64,000 bases of DNA from Torulaspora globosa (taxonomy: Eukaryota; Ascomycota; Saccharomycetes; Saccharomycetales; Saccharomycetaceae): positions 1,116,001 through 1,180,000 of the forward strand of contig NC_050728.1 of the NCBI RefSeq assembly GCF_014133895.1, given 5' to 3'. Positions 31,345 through 40,529 of this stretch are shown here, in pieces; position 1 is the first letter of the stretch; every line of letters starts with the position of its first letter. The translations under genes and the position numbers were made by a program. The notes beneath the pieces are model-generated. The model made no database searches. It saw nothing but the letters and a program-made list of their open reading frames with translations, and was not told the origin of the DNA.

Positions 31345-31986
31345 ATGGCAAACGATGTTAGAAATCACGATATACAGCGACAACAACAACAGCAGCAGCA
31401 GCAGCAACAACAGCCGTTGTACATGAGCCCTCAAACGGAGAATCTGACTCACATGTATTCATTGGTGGATAAATTGATCAAGCAACTGCAGAAGAATAGA
31501 GAGGAGAAGGAGAGAGTATTATGGAGCGTCGATATTCTTTCTAAGCAACTCGGGAAGCGAGCTGGTTCGGGACGTGGCAACAACGATATAGTACTCTTTA
31601 ATCGATTTCTGAGCCAAAGGATCTCGTCAGGGCTTCCTGCTAGCGATGACGGTTTGGAAGGTGCAGAGAAGGAGGAAATATTACGCAGGCAAAACGAGCA
31701 GCTGCGTAAAATTCTGAAGGCTAAGAAAGATCTCAACAGGGAGACGTTGGGTTTACTGAGGGCGCATGAGGACTCACTGGAACAGATCGTAGCTCTTCTG
31801 CGGACTAACGTAGTCACTTACCATAAAAAGTTTATTGCGAAGGTACGACAAAAGCTTGAAGATGAAGTGTTTCCGCTGGAAGACGCGGAGTTCAGTTCAT
31901 ATGTGGATAATGTCAACGAGATTCACGAACTAATGCTCGTTTCAGAGGTTTATAGAAACATTCTACGTCTCGCAGACACGATCTGA
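31345..31986 (+). CDS. FAR7: Far7, pheromone-arrest and STRIPAK-like complex subunit
   Basis: Far7 acts with Far3, Far8, Far9, Far10 and Far11 in recovery from pheromone arrest and in TORC2-linked signalling. The product is 213 residues versus 221 in S. cerevisiae. After a run of 11 Gln (mixed CAA/CAG, 31381-31413) comes a coiled coil from about residue 30 (LVDKLIKQLQKNREEKERVLWSVD). A second helical part is at about 100-170 (EEILRRQNEQLRKILKAKKDL), with a conserved end (MLVSEVYRNILRLADTI). Corresponds to YFR008W, immediately right of YFH7 in S. cerevisiae. Here it is separated from YFH7 by ICL2 and REC8, again showing interleaving. Confidence 0.9.
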   Translation: MANDVRNHDIQRQQQQQQQQQQQPLYMSPQTENLTHMYSLVDKLIKQLQKNREEKERVLWSVDILSKQLGKRAGSGRGNNDIVLFNRFLSQRISSGLPASDDGLEGAEKEEILRRQNEQLRKILKAKKDLNRETLGLLRAHEDSLEQIVALLRTNVVTYHKKFIAKVRQKLEDEVFPLEDAEFSSYVDNVNEIHELMLVSEVYRNILRLADTI

Positions 31987-32777
31987 GACATGCAATAGCG
32001 ATACGGGCCCGTCAGCGGGCCCATTATGAACTTGAGAAGCGATTCAAGTTCGGCAAATGGCCTGATGCTTACTAGGATATTGCTAGTAAATGACTAGAAA
32101 TCAAAATGCGCTGTGCAGCAGGTTTATCACCATCAAGCCCACATTCAGAGGTATCAGAATATGGCAGGCGGATCACCAAGCGGAGTAGATGCTTCAATTG
32201 CTAGTGTCGAAGACACCCTTATTGCAAAAAAATGGAATGACTTATCAGCTGGGTGAAAGAAAGCGGCCGTTCGTTTTCGTTATATCTGGTGCGCTATGAT
32301 TTCAGATCATATTGGAATTTGCCGCTATGCGAAATTATGGTGGTAGGGTAAAAGCTTGCTGATTAAAATACCAGTCTATGGAGAAGTTGGATAGTCGGTC
32401 AATATGAGCGTCGCACGCCCAACAAGCCAATGATTTACGTCAAATTATAGAAGGTATGCTAAGCTTCACCTAACTTATGGATCCCATTGAGAGCTGACAA
32501 AAGATTCTAAAATACAAACATATACCAATATACATGCCAAGGACTGGTAGAAAGATGCGGGAAAACGAGAAGTTTTAGTTTACAGCTCTTACAGGGAGAG
32601 CAGACAGAAGAGGTATCAAAGAACTGAAGGAGAGTAAGCGGAACAATTACTGCGGTTAAGGCCAAGCTATGATATTCAGGAGTTGCACGAACTGCAATAA
32701 TAGAGCAACGATCTTATTCAATGGGCAACCCTGCAAAGAGACGAGACAAATACGCAAGAAAAGCGATTACCGCAGAG
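31987..32777. other. gene-free stretch between FAR7 and the coiled-coil gene
   Basis: About 790 bases between a + strand stop and a minus-strand stop, where only terminators would be expected. All frames are broken. A GC-containing inverted pair (GGGCCCGTCAGCGGGCCC, 32006-32023) just after the FAR7 stop could form a short hairpin. No RNA gene, LTR or gene remnant was recognised. Confidence 0.4.
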
Positions 32778-34772
32778 TTAAACTTCTCCAGCGTTAATCA
32801 CAGGGGATGAATAAAATCTATTTGTGAGCGACTGGAATATTCGATGCCCCCCCTTGACGTGAGAACTTTGGGCTGTTGACACGTCAATGGGCGGTTCGTG
32901 TACTACCATGTTTTCGCTACAAATGCTGACTGTATTATCCCCCCTTTTCCTGGCCATCTCTTTTCTCGTTTCTCTCAGGGTCCCACCCATTTTCTCCATC
33001 TCGAGTTTGGTTTTCTCGATTTCTTTGCGTCTATTATTGCATTCCGTCCACACTTGAGCGTACTTCTTTTCGAACTCCTGGTACTTCAAGTGGAATTTTG
33101 CTTTATAAGCAGTATTCGTGTCAACGAGTCGCCTGACATTCGCATTGGACTCATCTAGCTGTTTGACTAGATCTTTGTTTGCCATTGCGAGTTCGGCTTC
33201 TCTTTTTTTTGACGCCTTCAAGTCCTCAACAGTAAGTCCTAGAGAATTCTTCAAGAGGTTGCTTTGGCGAAGCACATCATCATTTACCTCCTGAAGTTTT
33301 CCACTTTCACTAATGAGCTTCCTGTTGGATTCCTCGAGGTCTTCAATTTTTTTTTGCAACACGAAACTTTCCCTCCTGTAGCGCTCCAAGAACGCTAGCT
33401 TTTGCTGACTTTCAACCGTGTACTTTTGTTCCTTTAGTACTCTTGCCTCCAGTTCTTTGATCTTTATGAGAAGAGGCTTACTGACTTCTTTCTGTTCCTG
33501 CAGATTATTTTGACAGCTCTTGAGTTCCTTCCTCAGAGCGTCATTCTCAACCTGCAGCTCATCCGCCATTGACCTGACTTCTAGCAAGTCGAGTTTTATT
33601 ACTTCCATTTGGACAATGGCTTGTTTCAGATCCTGCTTCTTCTCTTCTGCTAAACTTAGATCAATGCGGCTTTTCCTTACCACATCCTCCAAGTTGATCT
33701 CTTTTTCCCGCAACTTTTGTCTGAGCTCAGCAACTTCCACATTTAGAGCGTCTTTCTCAAGCTTAAGCGCTTCCATTTCCGTTTTACGCCTTTTTAGTGC
33801 TTCATCTCTAACGCGGACTGCTTCCTCGCTCATACGCTTCCAGCAAAGTTGCTGATACTTTAATGCATTTGCAAAACCGGCGGCCAAATTTTCAGTTGAA
33901 TGAACCGGCTCATTCTTGTCTAGAACCTCCAAAGGCATGTCACATAGATTGTATAGCCTTCCAATAGCAGCAGAAAGTTCGCTTTCGCCCACCAATTCGA
34001 AATCATGATTGGGTGTCACAAACTGATCTTTCTCATTCTTCAGAATTGATTTTCCTGGCAATTTATCTTTTGGAACCTTTGAACCATCCTTAGCAACAAT
34101 ATCACTCCCCTTGAATCGTATTACCCTAGTTGTTCCAAATTGGAGCCTCCTTTCAGAACGCTTCTGCCTGATATCATCAAACAAAGGATTGTAAGGTGGT
34201 AATGGAAACACAGGTAGTTTCTGCGAAGAATCAGAATCATCCGATGATGGAGTATCATCATTCGAAGGTGGAGAGTAGTAGTCTTCTCTTTGTTTATTGA
34301 TAATAGCCGCCAGCTCTTTTTTATACTCAACAGTGCGGCGGTTAGCGCCCGTTTTGTTGTAATAAACGATAGCGTCTTCAACGGCAGGATTGAAGTTGGT
34401 GATGTCGAAAACATCAGTAATGTAATCGTCTGGCCCATCATATTCTTCGTATTCGGACTCGTCAGTGTCAGAGTCGTCGTACCTGGAGCTGCCGGACTCA
34501 GATTCGCGGTTTTCGCAATCCTCAGAATCGGATGCATTTTCTTGCTCACAGAATTCTTCCTGTGCAGTCTGATTGCCTTGATTTTCGTCGGCTAACGATC
34601 CCTGTTGCTCAAACATTGTCTGGACGTTTTCATTTTCCGATTCATCTATCCATGGCCATGGAACTTGTTCGTTGAATGATTCAGGGTTCTCTTGCCTTCT
34701 TTTGATTGCTTCGTTAAAAGGTGCCCATGGGTCAGAAGCAGATGTATTGTACTTAACCTCGTAAACGGACAT
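32778..34772 (-). CDS. large coiled-coil protein, unidentified
   Basis: 664 residues from ATG 34772. The N-terminus (DPWAPFNEAIKRRQENPESF) and following WPWIDES look ordered. Residues about 50-115 are very acidic with many Asp/Glu/Ser. Residues 115-300 are mixed, with DYITDVFDITNFNPAVEDAI and LPGKSILKNEKDQFVTPNHD. A long, nearly uninterrupted coiled coil fills about 305-605, rich in Glu/Lys/Leu. The tail is Ser-rich. No catalytic domain is seen. The build resembles spindle-pole or meiotic outer-plaque proteins such as Spo21/Mpc70 or Ysw1, but I cannot confirm it by sequence. A GACACAAAT resembling the Ndt80 middle sporulation element lies at 34911-34919 on its strand, with a TATAAA near 34927. 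It sits at the end of the REC8-FAR7 block, next to an apparent synteny break. Confidence 0.85.
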   Translation of the reverse strand: MSVYEVKYNTSASDPWAPFNEAIKRRQENPESFNEQVPWPWIDESENENVQTMFEQQGSLADENQGNQTAQEEFCEQENASDSEDCENRESESGSSRYDDSDTDESEYEEYDGPDDYITDVFDITNFNPAVEDAIVYYNKTGANRRTVEYKKELAAIINKQREDYYSPPSNDDTPSSDDSDSSQKLPVFPLPPYNPLFDDIRQKRSERRLQFGTTRVIRFKGSDIVAKDGSKVPKDKLPGKSILKNEKDQFVTPNHDFELVGESELSAAIGRLYNLCDMPLEVLDKNEPVHSTENLAAGFANALKYQQLCWKRMSEEAVRVRDEALKRRKTEMEALKLEKDALNVEVAELRQKLREKEINLEDVVRKSRIDLSLAEEKKQDLKQAIVQMEVIKLDLLEVRSMADELQVENDALRKELKSCQNNLQEQKEVSKPLLIKIKELEARVLKEQKYTVESQQKLAFLERYRRESFVLQKKIEDLEESNRKLISESGKLQEVNDDVLRQSNLLKNSLGLTVEDLKASKKREAELAMANKDLVKQLDESNANVRRLVDTNTAYKAKFHLKYQEFEKKYAQVWTECNNRRKEIEKTKLEMEKMGGTLRETRKEMARKRGDNTVSICSENMVVHEPPIDVSTAQSSHVKGGHRIFQSLTNRFYSSPVINAGEV

Positions 34773-36038
34773 TTTTGTAGGAAATTAAGTATTGGATTAA
34801 TTAAAAAGATGAAATAGAAAGAATAGTTCGAATGAAGTTTCTTTCTTATCAATCTAGAAGAGAGAAAAAAAGTGCAACAAATGATTTAACATCAAGAAAG
34901 AGAGTAGATGGATTTGTGTCCTCCTTTTATATCCCAGTACCTCGATCTATTGGTGACGGAGAAACAAATAGTGACACAGGAACAAAGTGTCACAAAGTTG
35001 GATACTGACACCCGGCAATCCGATCGAAAAAAAAAAACAACTGGGAGTTGTTCACAAGAGATAGTTGGTCGATCAGATTGGGATTTCTGATAGCCTATGA
35101 GTCTTAATTGTTACGTGATGCAATTGACTTCAACCATGGCAGGCATTAAACACTAGGCTAGTTGTACTGGTATGAAATATGTGTAATATTTCTGAATATA
35201 GAAAATACCATACGCTGAGATCTACGGATTTCTAAAATCCACAAGGGAGTATCTCGGTATCTGTTCTTTAAAATTCGCTTTTATACGTTTATCATGTCGA
35301 GATGCTGCTTTAAGAAAGGGTAGGCAATAATCTCCACGCCGTCGAATTTTCAGCTAACAGGTATGAGTGTGCATGTTTTGCTTCGGGTTCGCATTACAGA
35401 AAATCACATCCTAATATCGATGCGCATATAGGTTAAAGAAGACCCAAGGAGCCTCACCCCGGATGCATACGGCGTGGTGGATCGATGGTATTGTCCCAAC
35501 GTTGGGATGGGTCAAATGGAAATAAGCACTACCAAATGTGATGTTTACATATAGTATTTTTTTAGTAGTTATTATACAGATATTCAATCAAATAGAATGA
35601 TTCCGCTGGATCCGGAATATCTCTCTGATTGCTACAGAACTGTGTCTCGATCTGTTTCACCTGGGTTCATAGTTACACGATAGGTGCTTGTTAGCAGCAC
35701 TACGGATGAACGCGAATAGATAGCGAGGATACTCCGTGTTTAATGACGAACACACGGGCGAATACATCAACATTGGAAAGAGGATAAAATGCGAATACAC
35801 TTCTAACACGTTAAGCGAGATGCACGACGCGTAAAACTTGACTTAAATAGATAGCTTCACCACCTTCATTGTACATCATGCCCTATCACTTAATAGCATA
35901 ACCAAGTTGCTTCGATTGGTTTACATGTATAACCTTAGGACTGGAAAAAAGCACAATTACAAGTAACGAAGTAGTAGTGGTGCTACAAGCGGGGGCAGCA
36001 ACACCAGAAGAATCTCCCTAGTGATAAGATTTCAGGTG
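34773..36038. other. 1.27-kb gene-free region before the hAT ORF
   Basis: No convincing ORF; the short frames here are not gene-like. It holds the coiled-coil gene promoter at its left end, an A-run at 35029-35037, and a perfect 14-base palindrome TCCCAACGTTGGGA at 35494-35507. The left end of a transposon would be expected in this stretch, but no terminal repeat could be matched by eye to the region after 38,780. Confidence 0.5.
35494..35507. repeat. perfect 14-base palindrome
   Basis: TCCCAACGTTGGGA equals its own reverse complement. It lies about 530 bases before the hAT ORF. It could be a dimeric protein-binding site; no family is assigned. Confidence 0.6.
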
Positions 36039-38780
36039 ATGACCAAAGGCATGAAAACAAGCCCTCGCATAAATATTGACCATATTCGTTCACTATCAAA
36101 TGGGAGGCAGACTAACCACAGTTCGAAGACAGACGAGGTCGAAGTGAGACAACGTATTAATATTGGTGCTGATAAAGGAACACCGATGGATATTGATCAA
36201 AGAGTGTCTCTCCCCCAGGAATCACACCAAAATTTTATCGTTGTAAGTCAAAATCTGTCTGGAATACCAGTACCGGGATTGGGTACGATAACCATCCAAC
36301 AGATAGTAAAGTTTCCGACTAACAACTTAGCTTACGGCCCAAGACACCATGATATGGCCCCTCAGCCTGAGCGTCTTCATAATCGTATCCCTTCTGATTT
36401 AACGGGGAGCAGTGAGGGACGTATAAGTCGAACCGCAACCGATGAGAGTGACAAAGGTGCGGCTCTAAGCTCGGAGAAAGAATTCAAAAGCAAATATAAG
36501 TTCGGGTTTGACGAATTTTCGATTAATCCTTTCGATAAACCAGATGTTGCATCGGCTACCGAACAAACGTTGTCAGAAAGGGACCAGGAAAAGTTTGAAA
36601 GGTGGCTTAAAACATCTCCTTATCGTATTTGGGTTACCAAATACGCTGCACCTGAACCCCACGCCATCTGTAAGTATGGTGACTGCGGACATGTTTTTAC
36701 ATTCAAAGGCAATTCAACCTCCTCCAATATCATCGTACACCTCAGAAGAAATCATAGGCATGATTTTGAGCTATTTGACAGGAAGCTGAAAGGGATTCAA
36801 CTTCAGCTTAGTGACTTTAATGAGTCTCTCTCAATAAATGAGAAGCCATTCGGGTTCAGACTCGAGCTGATAAACTTCTTGTGCGCAAATGAGCTCATAA
36901 TAAACCAATTGAATCTGTTCATTGAGGCCTTTATTCCTTTCAGTACAGCCGAAGCTCCTGCCTTTAGGAAACTTCTGAACTGTCCTGGCGCCAGAGGCCA
37001 TGATTACATTTCCTCGAGGAAGAGATTAATATCCATGATGGAGAAATATGAGGAACAATTTAATCTTCAGATGAGAGATACTCTGGGAAAGTCTTTAAAT
37101 TTCAATGTTCTTCTATACATGTGGACTTCCTCGAATCAAAAGAGCTATCTGGCCATTCTTGTTTCGTTCTGCCCTAATCTACGCAGAGGCAGAGACAGAC
37201 TGACTGTGCGAAATGTGACAACCGAGGGAACTCCAAGTGTTCACATTATTGACTTTGTGGATTTAAGCGAAGAAAGCCATACAGGCAGTAATTTGAAGGA
37301 GGTTTTACTGAGATCCTTAGGAAAATTCTCGATTGGAAGCAAAATCAGCAGTGTTACTGTTGACAGTGGTTCCAACAACATCTCCATGCTTAGCGAGCTG
37401 GATAATGACATTAAAGGCGGGCCAGGAGTTAATAAGGAGGGAGGATTGGTAAAAGTAAGGTGCATGAATCATCTACTAAACCGAGTTTTCCAAGACGTAA
37501 TGGCTGGATTTGAGAAATCTGAGAGCTCTTTATTATCCAGAATAGATCGATTAGCTGTTATCTTGAAGAGAAATGTCTTCATCAGAAATAAGATGAGGGA
37601 GTTTACTCCGAAAACCATCCCAAGGTATAATTGTACTCAGTTTGTATCCCGTTATAGGCAGCTTTCCTTGTTTTTGAAGCTGAGAGGACCTCTGCAGGAT
37701 TTTTACTTTGAGAATCAGTTGGACAGGAGATTCCAGCTCACACCGGATGATATGTTCTTATTCTGCTACGAGCCGTCTAAAATAGATGTTCTCAAGATAT
37801 TCCTTCGTCTTACTCGAGTATTCGATGAGTACACAATGCTGCTACAGGATGAAATGCTCAATAATCTACCAAATGGCATTGAATACTATCTTCAAATTGA
37901 CGGTTTTTTCAAATCATGCAAAGAAGTAAAGAATGGCTCAACTGACAACGATCACTTACGAATTTTAGGTCTTAAGAAGAGGCATCTATCTTCCGTGGAA
38001 CCAAGCGTACTAACCAATCTACTTTCAATCGTCGAAGACGCATATCCGAAGTTTAAGAAATACATGAACCTTGCTCTTACCGAACCAGGATATTGGGTAG
38101 CGCATCTTTTGCAACCATTTTGCAAAACTGCGATGCTCAAGAGTGCTTTCGAAGAGGACTTTCAGCAACAGATTCTGGACCTTTCTAGGAGATATGTGGA
38201 CTCTTATCTTTCTAACTTCAAGAATAGAGTAAAAGAAAACAGGAACCATCAGGTACCGGGAGGTTCAATCGGTCCTACCCTAGATCCACGCAGCAGGAGC
38301 TATAAGGTTTGCAAGCAACTGCGTAGACATAGACGCAAGTATGTTAATGCTATAAACTCCAAAAATGAATGGGAGTGTTACCTGGAAGAACCGATTCAAA
38401 CTGACATTAGTTACCTCGATTATTGGATCGCAAATCAAGATAGATATCCAGGTTTGTTTGAATTGGCTCTATCTTTCTATTATACAAAGCTATCATCGGC
38501 TCATGTAGAAAGATTTTTTTCCATCAGCAAGACAGCACTGGAGAATAGGTTCTCATTGTCAAGTACGAATCTGAAACGCACAATGGTTCTGCGTAACCGA
38601 CTCAAGTGTTTTGGAATGGGTCATGGTTTACAGAAAATTAGCGATATTCCGCTAGAGCAGTGGATTCAGGATGAAGAAACTGAGACAGAAATAACTGATT
38701 TATATCCAACGGGAGCTGAAGATTCACCATTATACATTCCAATTTACTCAGACAGCGACTCCAGTGAGGAAGAGGAATGA
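36039..38780 (+). CDS. hAT-superfamily transposase (BED finger plus hAT dimerisation domain), intact ORF
   Basis: 913 residues from ATG 36039. The only upstream in-frame extension is six codons back to a GTG. Residues 1-170 are polar and probably disordered. A BED-type zinc finger spans about 200-245 (CKYGDCGHVF ... HLRRNHRHDF, Cys211 and Cys216). The RNase H-like core follows, with VTVDSGSNNISML (Asp442) in the place of the hAT DNAxN motif and CMNHLLNRVFQDV in the place of CxxHxLNL. The C-terminal dimerisation region has YLDYWIANQDRYPGLFELALS and SSAHVERFFSISKTALENR (Glu824 in the conserved ERxFS motif). The end is acidic. Yeast hAT families (Rover, Roamer) and domesticated relatives in Kluyveromyces are known. 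No stop or frameshift is present, so it is either a recently active element or a host-domesticated gene. Confidence 0.9.
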   Translation: MTKGMKTSPRINIDHIRSLSNGRQTNHSSKTDEVEVRQRINIGADKGTPMDIDQRVSLPQESHQNFIVVSQNLSGIPVPGLGTITIQQIVKFPTNNLAYGPRHHDMAPQPERLHNRIPSDLTGSSEGRISRTATDESDKGAALSSEKEFKSKYKFGFDEFSINPFDKPDVASATEQTLSERDQEKFERWLKTSPYRIWVTKYAAPEPHAICKYGDCGHVFTFKGNSTSSNIIVHLRRNHRHDFELFDRKLKGIQLQLSDFNESLSINEKPFGFRLELINFLCANELIINQLNLFIEAFIPFSTAEAPAFRKLLNCPGARGHDYISSRKRLISMMEKYEEQFNLQMRDTLGKSLNFNVLLYMWTSSNQKSYLAILVSFCPNLRRGRDRLTVRNVTTEGTPSVHIIDFVDLSEESHTGSNLKEVLLRSLGKFSIGSKISSVTVDSGSNNISMLSELDNDIKGGPGVNKEGGLVKVRCMNHLLNRVFQDVMAGFEKSESSLLSRIDRLAVILKRNVFIRNKMREFTPKTIPRYNCTQFVSRYRQLSLFLKLRGPLQDFYFENQLDRRFQLTPDDMFLFCYEPSKIDVLKIFLRLTRVFDEYTMLLQDEMLNNLPNGIEYYLQIDGFFKSCKEVKNGSTDNDHLRILGLKKRHLSSVEPSVLTNLLSIVEDAYPKFKKYMNLALTEPGYWVAHLLQPFCKTAMLKSAFEEDFQQQILDLSRRYVDSYLSNFKNRVKENRNHQVPGGSIGPTLDPRSRSYKVCKQLRRHRRKYVNAINSKNEWECYLEEPIQTDISYLDYWIANQDRYPGLFELALSFYYTKLSSAHVERFFSISKTALENRFSLSSTNLKRTMVLRNRLKCFGMGHGLQKISDIPLEQWIQDEETETEITDLYPTGAEDSPLYIPIYSDSDSSEEEE

Positions 38781-39201
38781 TTTCGTATCCTCGCTCTTAG
38801 AAATAAAAGTATGTTATTGTAGCTCCTATATACTCACTACCTTGCTAAAAGATCACAACATGAACTGGCTAACACTTATACCTTTCGGCCATTGTATATC
38901 AGCGGCTATATGTGAATTCCGTACAAGGTGATTCTATTCACAAAAGAGTTCTGAATTCGCTGTTTTTGACGTATTCGTCCCGGTGCTTGGACATATAGCT
39001 AGCAATTGTCTTAGCTAGCTGATATGTCCGGCTGCAATGAACGTGACCATCCTCTGGAAGTTATTCATTCAGTAAGGAGATGCACTCACGTCCCTGCCAT
39101 TTTCTAAAGATTCCCCCCTCTTTAATATTCTGGTAGGGTATTGGAATTGTATGCTAATGTGCAATAGTATATACCAGAGAAAAAAAATCAACATTCCCTG
39201 G
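38781..39201. other. spacer between hAT ORF and tRNA-Asn
   Basis: 421 bases with one strong hairpin-forming inverted repeat (38989-39029) and no ORF. This is where the right end of an hAT element would lie, but no 8-base target duplication was found by eye. Confidence 0.45.
38989..39029. repeat. inverted repeat with 15-base arms and 10-base loop
   Basis: The left arm GGACATATAGCTAGC (38989-39003) pairs with GCTAGCTGATATGTCC (39014-39029), with one extra base in the right arm. The loop is AATTGTCTTA. It lies 209 bases after the hAT stop codon. Confidence 0.85.
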
Positions 39202-39275
39202 GACTCCGTGGCCAAGCTGGTTAAGGCGTGCGACTGTTAATCGCAAGATCGTGAGTTCAATCCTCACCGGGGTCG
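39202..39275 (+). tRNA. tRNA-Asn (GTT)
   Basis: 74 bases beginning GACTCCGTGGCCAAGCTGG and ending CTCACCGGGGTCG. The acceptor stem GACTCCG pairs with CGGGGTC (one G-U type pair). The anticodon loop CTGTTAA gives GTT, and the T loop is GTTCAATC. No intron. A run of 7 T follows. Confidence 0.97.
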
Positions 39276-39279
39276 AGAA

Positions 39280-39286
39280 TTTTTTT
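39280..39286 (+). terminator. Pol III terminator of tRNA-Asn
   Basis: Seven consecutive T starting four bases after the tRNA 3' end, the usual yeast Pol III stop signal. Confidence 0.85.
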
Positions 39287-39345
39287 CTTCCCAATCAGCA
39301 TGGATATCAATAGAACATAATCAAAGTGTGAGCTCATCAAAGTAA

Positions 39346-40362
<1,017 letters not shown>

Positions 40363-40529
40363 GCGATTCCGAGTGGTCTAATTTTCTCAGTGCCCGATGA
40401 TTCCATGATAGATTCGTTGCCGATAGTTCAAATCATCGAACTCTCCCGATAATCCTGCAGCTAAAAACGGCGTCTCAACATCTTCAAGAGCTGGGATCAA
40501 GAGAGACGCGGTTTCAAAGGGCAAAATCT

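Noticed and set aside
34121..34549. Minus-strand ORF of 142 codons inside the coiled-coil gene
   Set aside because: Same strand, other frame of a clearly coding acidic region; composition is that of a frame shadow.
35136..35146. ATGGCAGG as a possible hAT terminal repeat, with its complement near 39093-39100
   Set aside because: Only eight bases match, the sequences do not start or end as hAT ends do, and there is no 8-base target duplication.
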